A DNA stretch of 33,411 bases from CAVZMO01 sp963776195 (GTDB taxonomy: Bacteria; Nitrospirota; Thermodesulfovibrionia; Thermodesulfovibrionales; SM23-35). A model generated the notes under the pieces. The model did not search any database and was not told where the DNA came from. It worked only from the letters and a program-made list of their open reading frames with translations. The stretch spans positions 1-33,411 of the forward strand of contig CAVZMO010000050.1 of assembly GCA_963776195.1 (NCBI GenBank), given 5' to 3'. Numbering within the stretch: position 1 is the stretch's first letter; the number at the start of each line of letters is the position of its first letter. The position numbers and the translations under genes were made by a program. This document shows, in pieces, positions 7,356 through 15,075 of the stretch.

Positions 7356-8594
7356 ATGCGACTGATGAAACGACATGAGTGGTGGCGGAAGAATTACAGA
7401 GATGCGAGAGACCTCGATCATCTCTCTCCCGAACAACTCTCTGAGCGCTTATCCGATTTAATGAATAACAGCAGCGTCAGGACAGAGCGCGGCAAGATAG
7501 GACTATTGCCCCACGATCAAGGTGGCCAGCGGTGGTTGGTTTGGATTACAGAATTGTTCGAAGAGTGCGTCCTCCGTGGGTATGAATATCCGGGGCCGAT
7601 AAATATATCGTCATTTCGCACAGACGCCCGCCTTTTAGAGCCAATCCCAAACATGGCAGATGTGATCACAAAATATGATCTTTCGCCGAAAAAAGCGTAC
7701 CTTCTGAAGATCGGCGATCCTTTTTGGCTCCGGCAGTCGCTGGAGAAGGGAACCTTTCGCGTCGCATCTGCATCGTTTTACGACTCGAACATACACAACC
7801 ATGCACGTCGGGACTCCGAATTGAAGCGACAACTCACACCAAGCCCTCGCAATGCTCGCGTTTTGGAGTTTATGGCAAGCCGAGGCGGTCAGCCGCCATC
7901 GGGCAAAGTTCTCTCGCAACTCTCCATTGAAGCCCCAACAGACTATTATCTATTTTCGTTGTCGGCCGCGTACAGCTCTCGTTTGTTCGGAGATTTTCAC
8001 TCAACTGGCTGCCTAGTAATTTATAATCCGCTTGTGTTTCTGAACCGTATTGCAGCGGCCATAAAGCCGCATTTATCAGGGTACAAGTACGAAATCGGCA
8101 TTGTTACCTACTTTGACCCAGTTCGTGCTGATCCGAAGTTCATAGATCAAAACCTTCGCTGCTGTAAATCATTTCGTTATGCTTACCAAGCAGAGATGCG
8201 GCTAACGTGGACACCACCAGAAATAGTCAATCGTCTTGAGCCGTTTCACATCGAAGTAGGCTCGTTGCACGACTGCGCTGAACTGGTGGACATCGAAAGC
8301 TACCCCCCAGTTGACGAACCGCCTGATCCTAACGATGCTCCCATAATAACGTATGGTCTATATAAGGAGGACTCTTTAATGATCAACAAGCTGCCTGATG
8401 TTGCTCAGATGCAGGGAATGCTTCTCTGTCGGGAAGCACCTAATCCGCATGATTGGTTCTTCAAAATTCAATATACCGATGCGGACGAAGTATGGCATGA
8501 GGTCAAAGTGCCTATGCTTGATGGCCTGTACCTCTTGAATATGCTGCGCGAAGCCGAGAAAAATCAGCATCTCGATCTCTGGAATCGTCAGTAA
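7356..8594 (+). CDS. Unrecognised ~412-aa protein in the defence island
   Basis: I do not recognise this family. The protein is soluble, with no signal peptide or membrane segments. The first 30 residues are basic and rich in Trp (EWWRKNYRDARDLDHLS). A middle segment (KIGDPFWLRQSLEKGTFRVA, SASFYDS) and a later one (CLVIYNPLVFLNRI, YEIGIVTYFDP, YAYQAEMRLTW) weakly recall DUF2971-type proteins, in which a short N-terminal 'lead-in' strand and a conserved E.R near the end recur; this is only a pattern impression. It lies between mntA/hepT and the NotI-like system, and its base and codon use look more even than in nrdJ. ATG 7356 is preferred over TTG 7350; ATG 7365 is also possible and no Shine-Dalgarno is clear. 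Confidence 0.6.
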   Translation: MRLMKRHEWWRKNYRDARDLDHLSPEQLSERLSDLMNNSSVRTERGKIGLLPHDQGGQRWLVWITELFEECVLRGYEYPGPINISSFRTDARLLEPIPNMADVITKYDLSPKKAYLLKIGDPFWLRQSLEKGTFRVASASFYDSNIHNHARRDSELKRQLTPSPRNARVLEFMASRGGQPPSGKVLSQLSIEAPTDYYLFSLSAAYSSRLFGDFHSTGCLVIYNPLVFLNRIAAAIKPHLSGYKYEIGIVTYFDPVRADPKFIDQNLRCCKSFRYAYQAEMRLTWTPPEIVNRLEPFHIEVGSLHDCAELVDIESYPPVDEPPDPNDAPIITYGLYKEDSLMINKLPDVAQMQGMLLCREAPNPHDWFFKIQYTDADEVWHEVKVPMLDGLYLLNMLREAEKNQHLDLWNRQ

Positions 8595-8687
8595 AAGGAC
8601 AGCAAAAACATAATTTGTTATGCAAAATGCGTAATATTCTCCTATAATCATTGAGCGTAGACAGAGCAAAAAATTTAATTTAAAAGA

Positions 8688-9585
8688 ATGACGGACGTGA
8701 AAATTTCAGGACAACCACTGGCAGAAGTCTTTGGACATTTAACAACCGACCACACGGAAAAAGCCGAAAGATACCGTTCACATCGCTTATGTCCTTTCAA
8801 CAATAAGGTCCCTAACTAGTACGAAAGACAAAGCGAAAGACCCTCTGGGTGTTTGCAGCATTTACCATGAAGGCCATCCGGTAATCACTTGTCCCATTAG
8901 ATTTCGCGAGGAGTGGCTTATCACCGATGATGCCGCTTCCTTCTTTTTTCCGAAAGACGCGAATTGGAGTTCATTGACGGAAGTTCGTTTGAGCGACTCG
9001 CAAGGGAAGTCTGCTGGAAATATAGACGTTGTGCTGGTTGCTTATGACGACAAGGGAAAGGTATATGATTTCGGAGCACTCGAAATTCAGGCGGTGTACA
9101 TTTCGGGGAATGTGCGCGAACCTTTCCAATATTTTATGCAGGACCCAAAAGGCCGAGCCTCAATGGATTGGTCGAAAGAACCAAACTATCCGCGGCCTGA
9201 TTATCTTTCATCTTCTCGTAAAAGACTTGCTCCTCAGCTTCTTTTTAAGGGCGGAATCCTTCACAATTGGCAAAAGAAAATCGCCGTTGCGCTGAATAAG
9301 AGTTTCTTTTCCACGCTACCCAAATTAAAGAAAGTCTCCAAAGCCAAAGCAGATATTGCATGGTTCATCTATGATTTGGAACTCATTAAAGAAAAAGGCC
9401 ATGATGCGGGCAGATATTCACTCAAAAAGGTGGATGAAGTCTTCACCGAGTTTGAGCCTGCCCTTTTTTCAATCACCACGGCATCACCTGGAAAAGTTGA
9501 AGATTTTATGAAATTGCTTCAGGAGAAGCTGGACGAACAGATTGAAACTCCACCGGTTAACAAAACAATTGAAAGACCATTTTGA
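8688..9585 (+). pseudogene. NotI-family restriction endonuclease, frameshifted at a metal-ligand Cys
   Basis: ATG 8688 opens LAEVFGH...HRLCPFNNKVPN and stops at TAG 8817-8819. The next frame, open through 8821-9585, reads TKDKAKDPLGVCS, VITCPIRF, NIDVVLVAYDD, FGALEIQ. This matches NotI (PF12183 type): its iron-binding Cys group (TCPF, SC, GVC, VCP) and its catalytic Asp plus LEIQ (Glu and Gln) are all visible. Removing one A from ACTAGTACG gives AAC TGT ACG, i.e. Asn-Cys-Thr, which restores both the frame and the second Cys ligand. Total length would be about 298 aa. A TATAAT at 8643-8648 could be its -10. The methylase follows two bases after the stop. Either inactivated by one inserted base or a sequence error. 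Confidence 0.75.
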
Positions 9586-9586
9586 A

Positions 9587-10573
9587 ATGACTACATACAA
9601 ACAAGCTCTATTATTTCCAGAAGTACAAGACAGATTTGAAATGCCTAAACCAGTGAACGTTGCCTCTGTCCCGCAACGAAGTCCTTTTCGCTATCCCGGT
9701 GGGAAAACATGGTTTGTTCCGACATTCAGGCATTGGATTTCAACCATGTATCCAAAACCCACTATACTTGTTGAACCTTTTGCGGGGGGTGGAATTATTA
9801 GTCTGACTGCTCTATTCGAGAATTTGGTTAAAACGGCAGTTATGGTTGAACTTGACGATAAGATTGCAGCAGTTTGGAAATCTATAGTTAAAGGTGATGC
9901 TGAATGGCTGGCCAATCGTATCCTTACTTTTGAATTATCCAGGGAAGCGGTCATAAATGAAATCAAAAAACCTCCGCACACCCTAAAAGAAAAGGCATTT
10001 CAGACAATTCTTAAGAATCGAACATTTCATGGAGGCATTCTTGCGGAAGGCTCAGGTTTTCTCAAATACGGCGAGAATGGGAAAGGTATTCATTCCCGTT
10101 GGTATCCTACAACCATCGCAAAAAGAATTCTAAATCTAAATAACATTGCTGACAAAATCGATTTCCGTTCGGATGACGGTTTGAAGGTAATGCAGGATTT
10201 CTCCGATAGGCATGATACGATTTACTTTATAGATCCGCCGTATACTGCTGGCGGGAAAAAAGCTGGCAAGCGTTTATATAACCATTATGACCTCGATCAT
10301 GAACGATTATTTGCCATATGTGAGACATTAAAGGGCGATTTTTTGATGACGTATGATAATGCGGAAGAAGTTAAGAAAAAAGCACGAAGCCATGGATTTC
10401 AAATGCGCTTAATACCAATGACCAACACACATCATGCGAAAATGGAGGAGTTGGTAATCGGCAGAGATTTATCATGGATGGACGGTTTCCCAGCAGTACA
10501 TGAACCTGGCGCCGAATATACAGTGCGGAAAATAAGGAAAAGACGAGCTAACAAAGCACTCCCTTCAAAGTGA
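9587..10573 (+). CDS. D12-class (Dam-like) DNA adenine N6-methyltransferase
   Basis: 328 aa. The D12 class order is clear: FRYPGGK at 34-40, the SAM-binding EPFAGGG at 63-69, and the catalytic DPPY at 216-219. It would methylate adenine in the recognition site of the adjacent NotI-like enzyme. Known NotI cuts GCGGCCGC and is protected by cytosine methylation, so pairing with an adenine methylase suggests a different recognition sequence. ATG 9587 starts one base after the endonuclease stop; a longer reading from 9542 only overlaps that gene. The gene is intact, so if the endonuclease is really broken this is an orphan methylase that may still mark the genome. Confidence 0.88.
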   Translation: MTTYKQALLFPEVQDRFEMPKPVNVASVPQRSPFRYPGGKTWFVPTFRHWISTMYPKPTILVEPFAGGGIISLTALFENLVKTAVMVELDDKIAAVWKSIVKGDAEWLANRILTFELSREAVINEIKKPPHTLKEKAFQTILKNRTFHGGILAEGSGFLKYGENGKGIHSRWYPTTIAKRILNLNNIADKIDFRSDDGLKVMQDFSDRHDTIYFIDPPYTAGGKKAGKRLYNHYDLDHERLFAICETLKGDFLMTYDNAEEVKKKARSHGFQMRLIPMTNTHHAKMEELVIGRDLSWMDGFPAVHEPGAEYTVRKIRKRRANKALPSK

Positions 10574-10584
10574 GGTAATATATT

Positions 10585-10815
10585 ATGACAACAGAAACAA
10601 TCAAACTAATTTCAACAGTCGAATCTTTGCCTATAGACACTAAAACTGCACTCATTGAAAAACTTCTTAATAGCCTGCATCCTTCTCAGAAAGAAATAGA
10701 CAAATTATGGGCGAAGGAAGGTGAAAGACGGCTCAGTGAGATCAAAGCAGGCAAAGTCAAAACTATCCCCGGAGATGAAGTATTTAAGGAAATTCATAAG
10801 AAGTACCACAAATGA
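10585..10815 (+). CDS. Addiction-module antitoxin, RelB/'putative addiction module component' type
   Basis: 76 aa, charged and helical, with the family pattern SLPIDTKTALIEKLLNSLHP...IDKLWAKEGERRLSEIKAGKVKTIPGDEVF, in which the C-terminal KTIPGDEVF part wraps the cognate ParE/RelE toxin. A GAGG lies just before the ATG. Its TGA overlaps the ATG of the downstream toxin (ATGA at 10812-10815), the classical arrangement. The toxin is broken, so this antitoxin has no working partner here. Confidence 0.8.
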   Translation: MTTETIKLISTVESLPIDTKTALIEKLLNSLHPSQKEIDKLWAKEGERRLSEIKAGKVKTIPGDEVFKEIHKKYHK

Positions 10816-10957
10816 ATTACTCTTTCCATCCTGAAGCAAAGGAAGAGTTATCTAAAAAATAAGTTATTTTGAAGAATGCCAAAAAGGACTTGGTCTGTCA
10901 TTCTCCAAAGAAGTCTTTTCAACAATTCAGCGAATAATCCATTTCTCCTCAGCCTGA
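10812..10957 (+). pseudogene. ParE/RelE-type toxin remnant (frameshifted and 3'-truncated)
   Basis: ATG 10812 reads MNYSFHPEAKEELSKK and stops at once. The next frame continues SYFEECQKGLGLSFSKEVF and then STIQRIIHFSSA, the first half of a ParE/RelE toxin (usual form: AI.YYEE.Q.GLG..F..EV...I.RI..FP.AWP). The break is in an A-run (10855-10860). The family sequence is lost after 'HFSSA', where a TGA occurs and the DNA becomes the reverse-strand PIN gene. The catalytic C-terminal half is missing. Confidence 0.7.
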
Positions 10958-11013
10958 CCTTCGGGAAAAATGAGCGCGGAAATGAATATATTCGTGTCAA
11001 AAACAACTCTCAC
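10927..11013 (-). pseudogene. PIN-domain toxin remnant (N-terminal 28 codons)
   Basis: GTG at 11013 overlaps the antitoxin stop (GTGA) and reads VRVVFDTNIFISALIFPEGQ, the start of a PIN-domain RNase with its first metal-binding Asp in VFDTN. The reading stops at 10927-10929, about 100 residues short. The rest of the gene is replaced by the converging ParE/RelE remnant. Confidence 0.75.
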
Positions 11014-11246
11014 TTTTTCAGGTATCTCTCAAGGTCGGCCTCTGTAAGAATGCCTTTTTCTTTTGCCTTGTGGCTCCAGTAATCCTGCATTTCACGGAAT
11101 TCTTTCCTCAGCCTTTTCCTCCGCGACAGCCTCAGGGCATCCTGTATTACTGCGCTCAGGGTCTTCCCTTCTTCCCTAGCAATGCTTTCAGCTTCTTCTG
11201 CAAGTTCAGGAGGAAGAGATATGGTTTTTTTCACTGCTGTTACCAT
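11010..11246 (-). CDS. Ribbon-helix-helix antitoxin (CopG-like)
   Basis: 78 aa. The N-terminal strand KKTISLPPELAEEAESIA and following helices are typical of ribbon-helix-helix DNA-binding antitoxins that bind their own promoter. The polar C-terminus (KEKGILTEADLERYLKK) would contact a PIN toxin. The gene is intact and ends with a 4-base GTGA overlap into the truncated PIN gene. Thus the antitoxin is kept while its toxin is lost. Confidence 0.82.
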   Translation of the reverse strand: MVTAVKKTISLPPELAEEAESIAREEGKTLSAVIQDALRLSRRKRLRKEFREMQDYWSHKAKEKGILTEADLERYLKK

Positions 11247-11332
11247 ACCTTCACCTCATTATCTGTGGTATGAATGAATACTGCCAATCTTGACAGTGAG
11301 AGCAAACGAACGACTCGTGACAGGCATAATTT

Positions 11333-11803
11333 CTAAGCCTCTTTATCCGCGTTATCTCCGGGCAGTTTTACGACCGAAAACCAGAAATCCTCAATGGTCC
11401 GCATTATTTTCAAAAGCATATCAAACTCCGCCGGTTTGACAATGTAACAATTAGCGCGGTGGTCATAAGCTTTAACGATGTCCGATCTTTCCTTCGACGT
11501 TGTCAGTACTATTACCGGGATATGCTTTAGCTTAGCGTCTTTCTTGATCTCCGATAATACTTCGAACCCGCTTTTTTTCGGGAGATTAAGGTCGAGCAGT
11601 ATGATGTCGGGATGAATTGCATCACGGTACCGTTCCTCGTGCCTGAGATAGGCGATGGCCTCTGACCCGTCATTGACCACATTCAGGGTACACGTGATTT
11701 TGCAGTTTTTCAACGCCTCCTTGGTCAGCAATGCGTCACTTGCGCTGTTTTCAACGAGAAGGACATTCATCGGTCCGCCGGCTCCTAAAAATTGACTGGT
11801 CAT
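11333..11803 (-). CDS. Stand-alone response regulator receiver protein
   Basis: A CheY-like receiver domain with no output domain. The phosphoacceptor Asp is in IILLDLNLPKKSG (Asp60 if started at ATG 11770, Asp71 from ATG 11803). The acidic residues normally near the N-terminus appear as VEN..SD, the Rcp1-like type that often pairs with phytochrome or PAS kinases. TTS (VLTTSKE) and Lys (IVKPAEF) switch residues are present. ATG 11803 has GGGAG four bases upstream and adds 11 residues; ATG 11770 gives the usual family start. No kinase is adjacent on this strand, though a hybrid PAS kinase lies at 15076. Confidence 0.85.
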   Translation of the reverse strand: MTSQFLGAGGPMNVLLVENSASDALLTKEALKNCKITCTLNVVNDGSEAIAYLRHEERYRDAIHPDIILLDLNLPKKSGFEVLSEIKKDAKLKHIPVIVLTTSKERSDIVKAYDHRANCYIVKPAEFDMLLKIMRTIEDFWFSVVKLPGDNADKEA

Positions 11804-11960
11804 CGTTCTCCCGCATCACGGTTGACTAGACCCAAGAAAGGAGTACCTACCCGTAAAATTCGCCGTAGCAAGTGTCGAGCATTACAAAAATTCATGAGCT
11901 GATATCTATGAGCAAGCTCTATGCCGATTGTAACTTATTGATTTGTATGGGTTTGCTTGC

Positions 11961-12004
11961 AAATTCATCGGGCAATTTGCCTCCCCGGGAGACAAATTGC
12001 CCGA
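11961..12004 (-). terminator. Long inverted repeat after the lipoprotein gene
   Basis: A 12-bp perfect stem, TCGGGCAATTTG / CAAATTGCCCGA (11968-11979 and 11993-12004), with outer AAATTC/GAATTT arms. It begins five bases after the minus-strand stop at 12009, fitting a terminator for the selenoprotein-lipoprotein operon, although the downstream minus-strand sequence has no strong T-run. The rest of 11804-12008 shows no gene. Confidence 0.5.
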
Positions 12005-12008
12005 ATTT

Positions 12009-12569
12009 CTATCTGATCCTTAAGAAGGATTTGTCACCCTCGAAGGGCATCATCTCCATTTGCGGACTCTGTCTTATGTAAACGATCACTTTGTCATCGG
12101 TCTTTTTATAGTACACATCGAGAATATCAGATTCACCGAAGTTCAAGGGATAATAGAGCGGTCTTGCTTCATAGCCGATGACTTCTCCATTGGTGTCGAT
12201 AATTTTTCTCCATTGCACTTTCCAGAAGGCATGATGAAAACTGACGTATTTCCCTGCCCTTACCAGGGCTTCCGGAGCAGGTACCCCCTTTATTATGTGG
12301 TAGTCAAAATCGGGTGCGAACACATCAAAAGCGTATCGTGTACCTTCCTTCGCAAGGATGGCAAGTGTCTTAGTATCATCTACGTAATATCCCCCATAAA
12401 GGATAAGTGTATACGTACCCTTTATGTCCTCTGTAGTTGCACTCTCAGTCCTCAAATATCTTCCGGAACAAGAGCAAAGCAAAACGGAGAAAAGAACGAC
12501 CGCAAGCACCCCGAATGTTGTACGCAGAATCTTTTTCCCCCGGTTATCATAAACTCCCTTTGTGTTCAT
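12009..12569 (-). CDS. Lipoprotein of unknown function
   Basis: 186 aa. A basic N-terminus and hydrophobic stretch (TTFGVLAVVLFSVLLCSCSG) end in a lipobox-like LLCSC, so the mature protein starts at Cys32 or Cys34 and is anchored to a membrane. The rest is beta-rich (GTYTLILYGGYYVDD, YAFDVFAPDFDYHI), with a repeating aromatic pattern. I do not recognise a family. GGAGG lies five bases before the ATG. It is 25 bases after the selenoprotein gene on the same strand, so the two form an operon and may work together in an envelope or redox role. Confidence 0.75.
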   Translation of the reverse strand: MNTKGVYDNRGKKILRTTFGVLAVVLFSVLLCSCSGRYLRTESATTEDIKGTYTLILYGGYYVDDTKTLAILAKEGTRYAFDVFAPDFDYHIIKGVPAPEALVRAGKYVSFHHAFWKVQWRKIIDTNGEVIGYEARPLYYPLNFGESDILDVYYKKTDDKVIVYIRQSPQMEMMPFEGDKSFLRIR

Positions 12570-12594
12570 CGGAACCTCCTATCGGTAAGTACTT

Positions 12595-13161
12595 TTAAAG
12601 GGGAATGCCGGCATACGGCCGTGCCCTGCGCGCCCATTCACTCTGGAGATACTTCGCTGTTAATGTATCGTATATTCTCCGCAAGGCTTTGGCGTCATGG
12701 GTCTTCCGGTACTCGGCCACCCCGAGCAAAAAGACCGCTTCAGGGGTCACCCCCGCATTCGGGTGCTCTTCAATAACAGCCTTGAACCGTGTAATTGCTT
12801 CGGCATAACGGTCCCGGTCAAAAAAGACTTTTCCCTGGCCGAGTCCCAGGTGCGCTAAAAAGTCATCGACAGGAACATATCCCATGAACCTGTAGTGTTC
12901 ATTCCCGTGAGAGTCATGAATCAGAAACGTAGGTGTCCACTTTATAAGAAACTTCTTCATCAGTTCGGTCTGCTTGTCCCAAAAACACTGGCTCTTAAGC
13001 GGAATGAACTCCGCTTCTATGTACCTTTGGACTTTCTCATCTGAATACGGACCCGCATTCATCGCAGCGCAGCCCAGTCAGCCGTCAAACCAGAAATCAT
13101 GAAAGATCGGTTTTTTGGTGTCCGCGGCTTTGGCCAGAGCTTTTTCGAAGTCTCTTCCCAT
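12595..13161 (-). CDS. Thioredoxin-like protein with in-frame UGA: probable selenoprotein (UxxC)
   Basis: From ATG 13161 the frame reads MGRDFEKALAKAADTKKPIF, HDFWFDG, then TGA (13080-13078), then LGCAAMNAGPYSDEKVQRYI, and on to 12595. The sequence on both sides of the TGA is one continuous thioredoxin-fold pattern, KPI..DF....CxxC..M. The TGA sits at the first Cys of CxxC, giving U28-L-G-C31. A hairpin with a GGUC loop follows at the right distance. Later parts have the WTPTF cis-Pro motif and a C-terminal TPR-like helical region. Another start, ATG 13175 (MGEIRWEE), has an ideal AAGGAGG (13183-13189) but is in another frame; one missing A near 13152-13156 would join it to give the usual IRWE..DFEKAL. 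No signal peptide is present. Standard gene finders would start at 13062 and lose the active site. Confidence 0.78.
13043..13060 (-). promoter_or_regulatory. SECIS-like hairpin after the UGA codon
   Basis: On the mRNA, GAAUGCGGGUCCGUAUUC folds into a 7-bp stem (GAAUGCG / CGUAUUC, one G-U) with loop GGUC. E. coli fdhF SECIS has the same GGUC in its apical loop, where SelB binds. The loop starts 24 bases after the UGA, within the range known for bacterial SECIS elements. Confidence 0.65.
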
Positions 13162-13521
13162 CTAATCTCACCCATCGCATAGCCTCCTTGCCGTTCATTC
13201 TTTTCCCGTCCGTCAATATTATAGAGAGACACGCCGTTCGGGATATGATAAGTTGAGCAAAAGGAATGCCAAATGGGAACATATTGATTTCGATGGGAAT
13301 TCTGAAGAAATATGATGAATGCCATCAGGCAATTTGCCTTGCTGTTCGGCATATCGCCCGAAGAGGCGGAAAATAAGATTCCCCGGTCGAAATGACAAAG
13401 CGGTAAAGGTCATTTAAATAGCGCTACACTAACCCTAACAGTCTGCCCGGATCCAGGTGGTCGTACGGCCAGCGCTATACTGTTTCGCGTTTTTGAAAAA
13501 CGCAGAACGGGACAATTTGTT
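13162..13521. other. Intergenic region between selenoprotein and helicase genes
   Basis: No gene is recognised in these 360 bases. The left end holds the AAGGAGG at 13183-13189 of the minus-strand operon. Two direct copies AGCGCTACACT (13420-13430) and AGCGCTATACT (13471-13481) lie 51 bases apart. A near-copy of part of the 11968 repeat, ATCAGGCAATTTGCC, occurs at 13324-13338. Confidence 0.5.
13487..13503. repeat. Inverted repeat upstream of the helicase remnant
   Basis: GCGTTTTT-G-AAAAACGC, a 17-base palindrome 43 bases before ATG 13546. It could be an operator or a small hairpin in the 5' leader. Confidence 0.45.
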
Positions 13522-13545
13522 GTGGAATATTTTAAAATTGATAGG

Positions 13546-15043
13546 ATGAGTGATTTCGACAACATCTTAAATGCTGCCCAGTTAAGGGCTGTGACAACAG
13601 TAGACGGCCCTGTTCTCGTTATCGCGGGTGCGGGATCGGGAAAGACGCGGGTTATCGAATACCGCGTGTTAAACCTCATCCGGAATAAAGTCAGTCCAAA
13701 CTCGATACTCCTTCTTACCTTCACACGGAAGGCGGCCCGTGAAATGCTTTCGAGGGCCTCAAAGCACGACCCTCAATGCAAGAATGTGGAAGGGGGCCTC
13801 CCATGAAAACATCATGGAGTTTCCGAAAAAGTTCCCCGGATGCGAGGTCATTAAGCTGGAAGAGAATTACCGCAGTTCGCAGTCTATCCTGGATGTGGCG
13901 AATGCGGTTTTGGAAAATATGAAAAACAAGTATGCAAAATGTCTCGTTTCAGCGAACAAACAGACCGGAGAGAAGCCCCAGCTTCTCTTTTTCAAAGACG
14001 CTTATGAAGAGGCTGAATGGGTGGCGGATTTAATCAAGCAGAACCTGGACGAAGGTGTATCGCTGGGACAGCAGTGCGTTCTGTTCCGGTCGATGTTCCT
14101 TTCGATCCCCCTTCAGTCCGAGCTGAGCAAAAGGAATATCCCCTATGATACTTATGGGGGGATCAAGTTCTATGAGACTGCCCACGTAAAAGATGTCCTG
14201 GCCCATCTCAAGGTGCTCGTGAATCCAAAGGATGAGCTCGCATGGAACAGAATTTTGATGCTCATCGAAAGGATAGGGCCGAAGACCGCGGGCATGATTA
14301 CGGACGAAGCAACCGGATGTCCCTCGTTCAAAGAGCTTCTGGAGAGAATATTCCCAAAATATGCAAAGGGTTATTCCTATTCGGAAGGACTGGGAAATCT
14401 GGAAAAAGCACTCAGGGCCGTGTCCGATGAAAAAATCAACGCCGGAGAACGGTACGAAGTCGTTCTTGAATACTATATCCCCCTCATGAAAAATAATTAT
14501 GATGACTGGCATCTGCGAGTGAATGATTTAGAGGCCCTCAGGCAGATAGCCATGAGATATGAGTCATTGGAAGACCTTTTAGAGGACTTTGCTGTTGAGC
14601 CGCCTGAAAGAGGGGTATGGGGCGTAGAACCGGAGACGAAAGAAGAAGAGAAGCCGCTGGTGCTTTCCACAATACACTCGGCAAAAGGGTTGGAATGGGA
14701 CTCCGTAGTTATTATGGGTCTTATGGACGGCGTTCTCCCCGTGACCTTTGCACTGGACAATGAGGAAGAAATCGAAGAAGAACAAAGGTTGTTCTATGTT
14801 GCGCTCACAAGGGCAAAAAGGAAATGTTTCCTCACACTCCATCACGAGGGCATCAGGGGGGGTATCAGCCAATTCAATAAGATCTCAAGGTTTGTCGATA
14901 TGCCTAATGTTCGCGGGAAATTGGAACTCAGAGATACCGCCGGCCCCGGGATACGAGGATCAACCGGAAAAGAGACACCCGAAGATCTTTCTCTTTACGA
15001 CAAAAAACATCTCATCGAGAGAATACTTAATTTTTACAAATAA
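13546..15043 (+). pseudogene. UvrD/PcrA-type helicase with internal deletion
   Basis: The start reads MSDFDNILNAAQLRAVTT with motif I GAGSGKTR and motif Ia LLLTFTRKAAREM. After CKNVEGG (about 13795) the sequence jumps to GASHENIMEFPKKFPGCEV and motif IV-like YRSSQS in the +1 frame, and continues to motifs V and VI (STIHSAKGLEWD, LFYVALTRA). Family members have about 170-200 residues between these points, including FHS and the Walker B DExx box of motif II. All of this is missing. The joint is a run of five G (13792-13796), a microhomology that fits a deletion of about 500 bp which also shifts the frame. The product cannot hydrolyse ATP. Assembly collapse is a lesser alternative. Confidence 0.8.
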
Positions 15044-15075
15044 AAAACGTTACGGAGAGGGCGGATGAGGTACAA

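Noticed and set aside
6491..11246. Integrase, transposase or att sites bounding the defence island
   Set aside because: No integrase, IS element or flanking direct repeat was found, so the island is defined by gene content only.
12060..12776. Plus-strand 238-aa open frame
   Set aside because: It runs antisense to the lipoprotein and selenoprotein genes, has no ribosome binding site, and its composition is not protein-like.
11968..13338. Two related GGCAATTTGCC segments as a transposon's ends
   Set aside because: Only about 15 bases are shared (11967-11981 and 13324-13338), in the same orientation, and no transposase lies between them; chance or a terminator relic is more likely.
13059..13352. 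Minus-strand 97-aa frame containing MGEIRWEE
   Set aside because: Only its MGEIRWEE piece, with the ideal AAGGAGG, looks real. The rest is out of frame with the thioredoxin-like protein, so it was treated as a start question for that gene and not as a gene.
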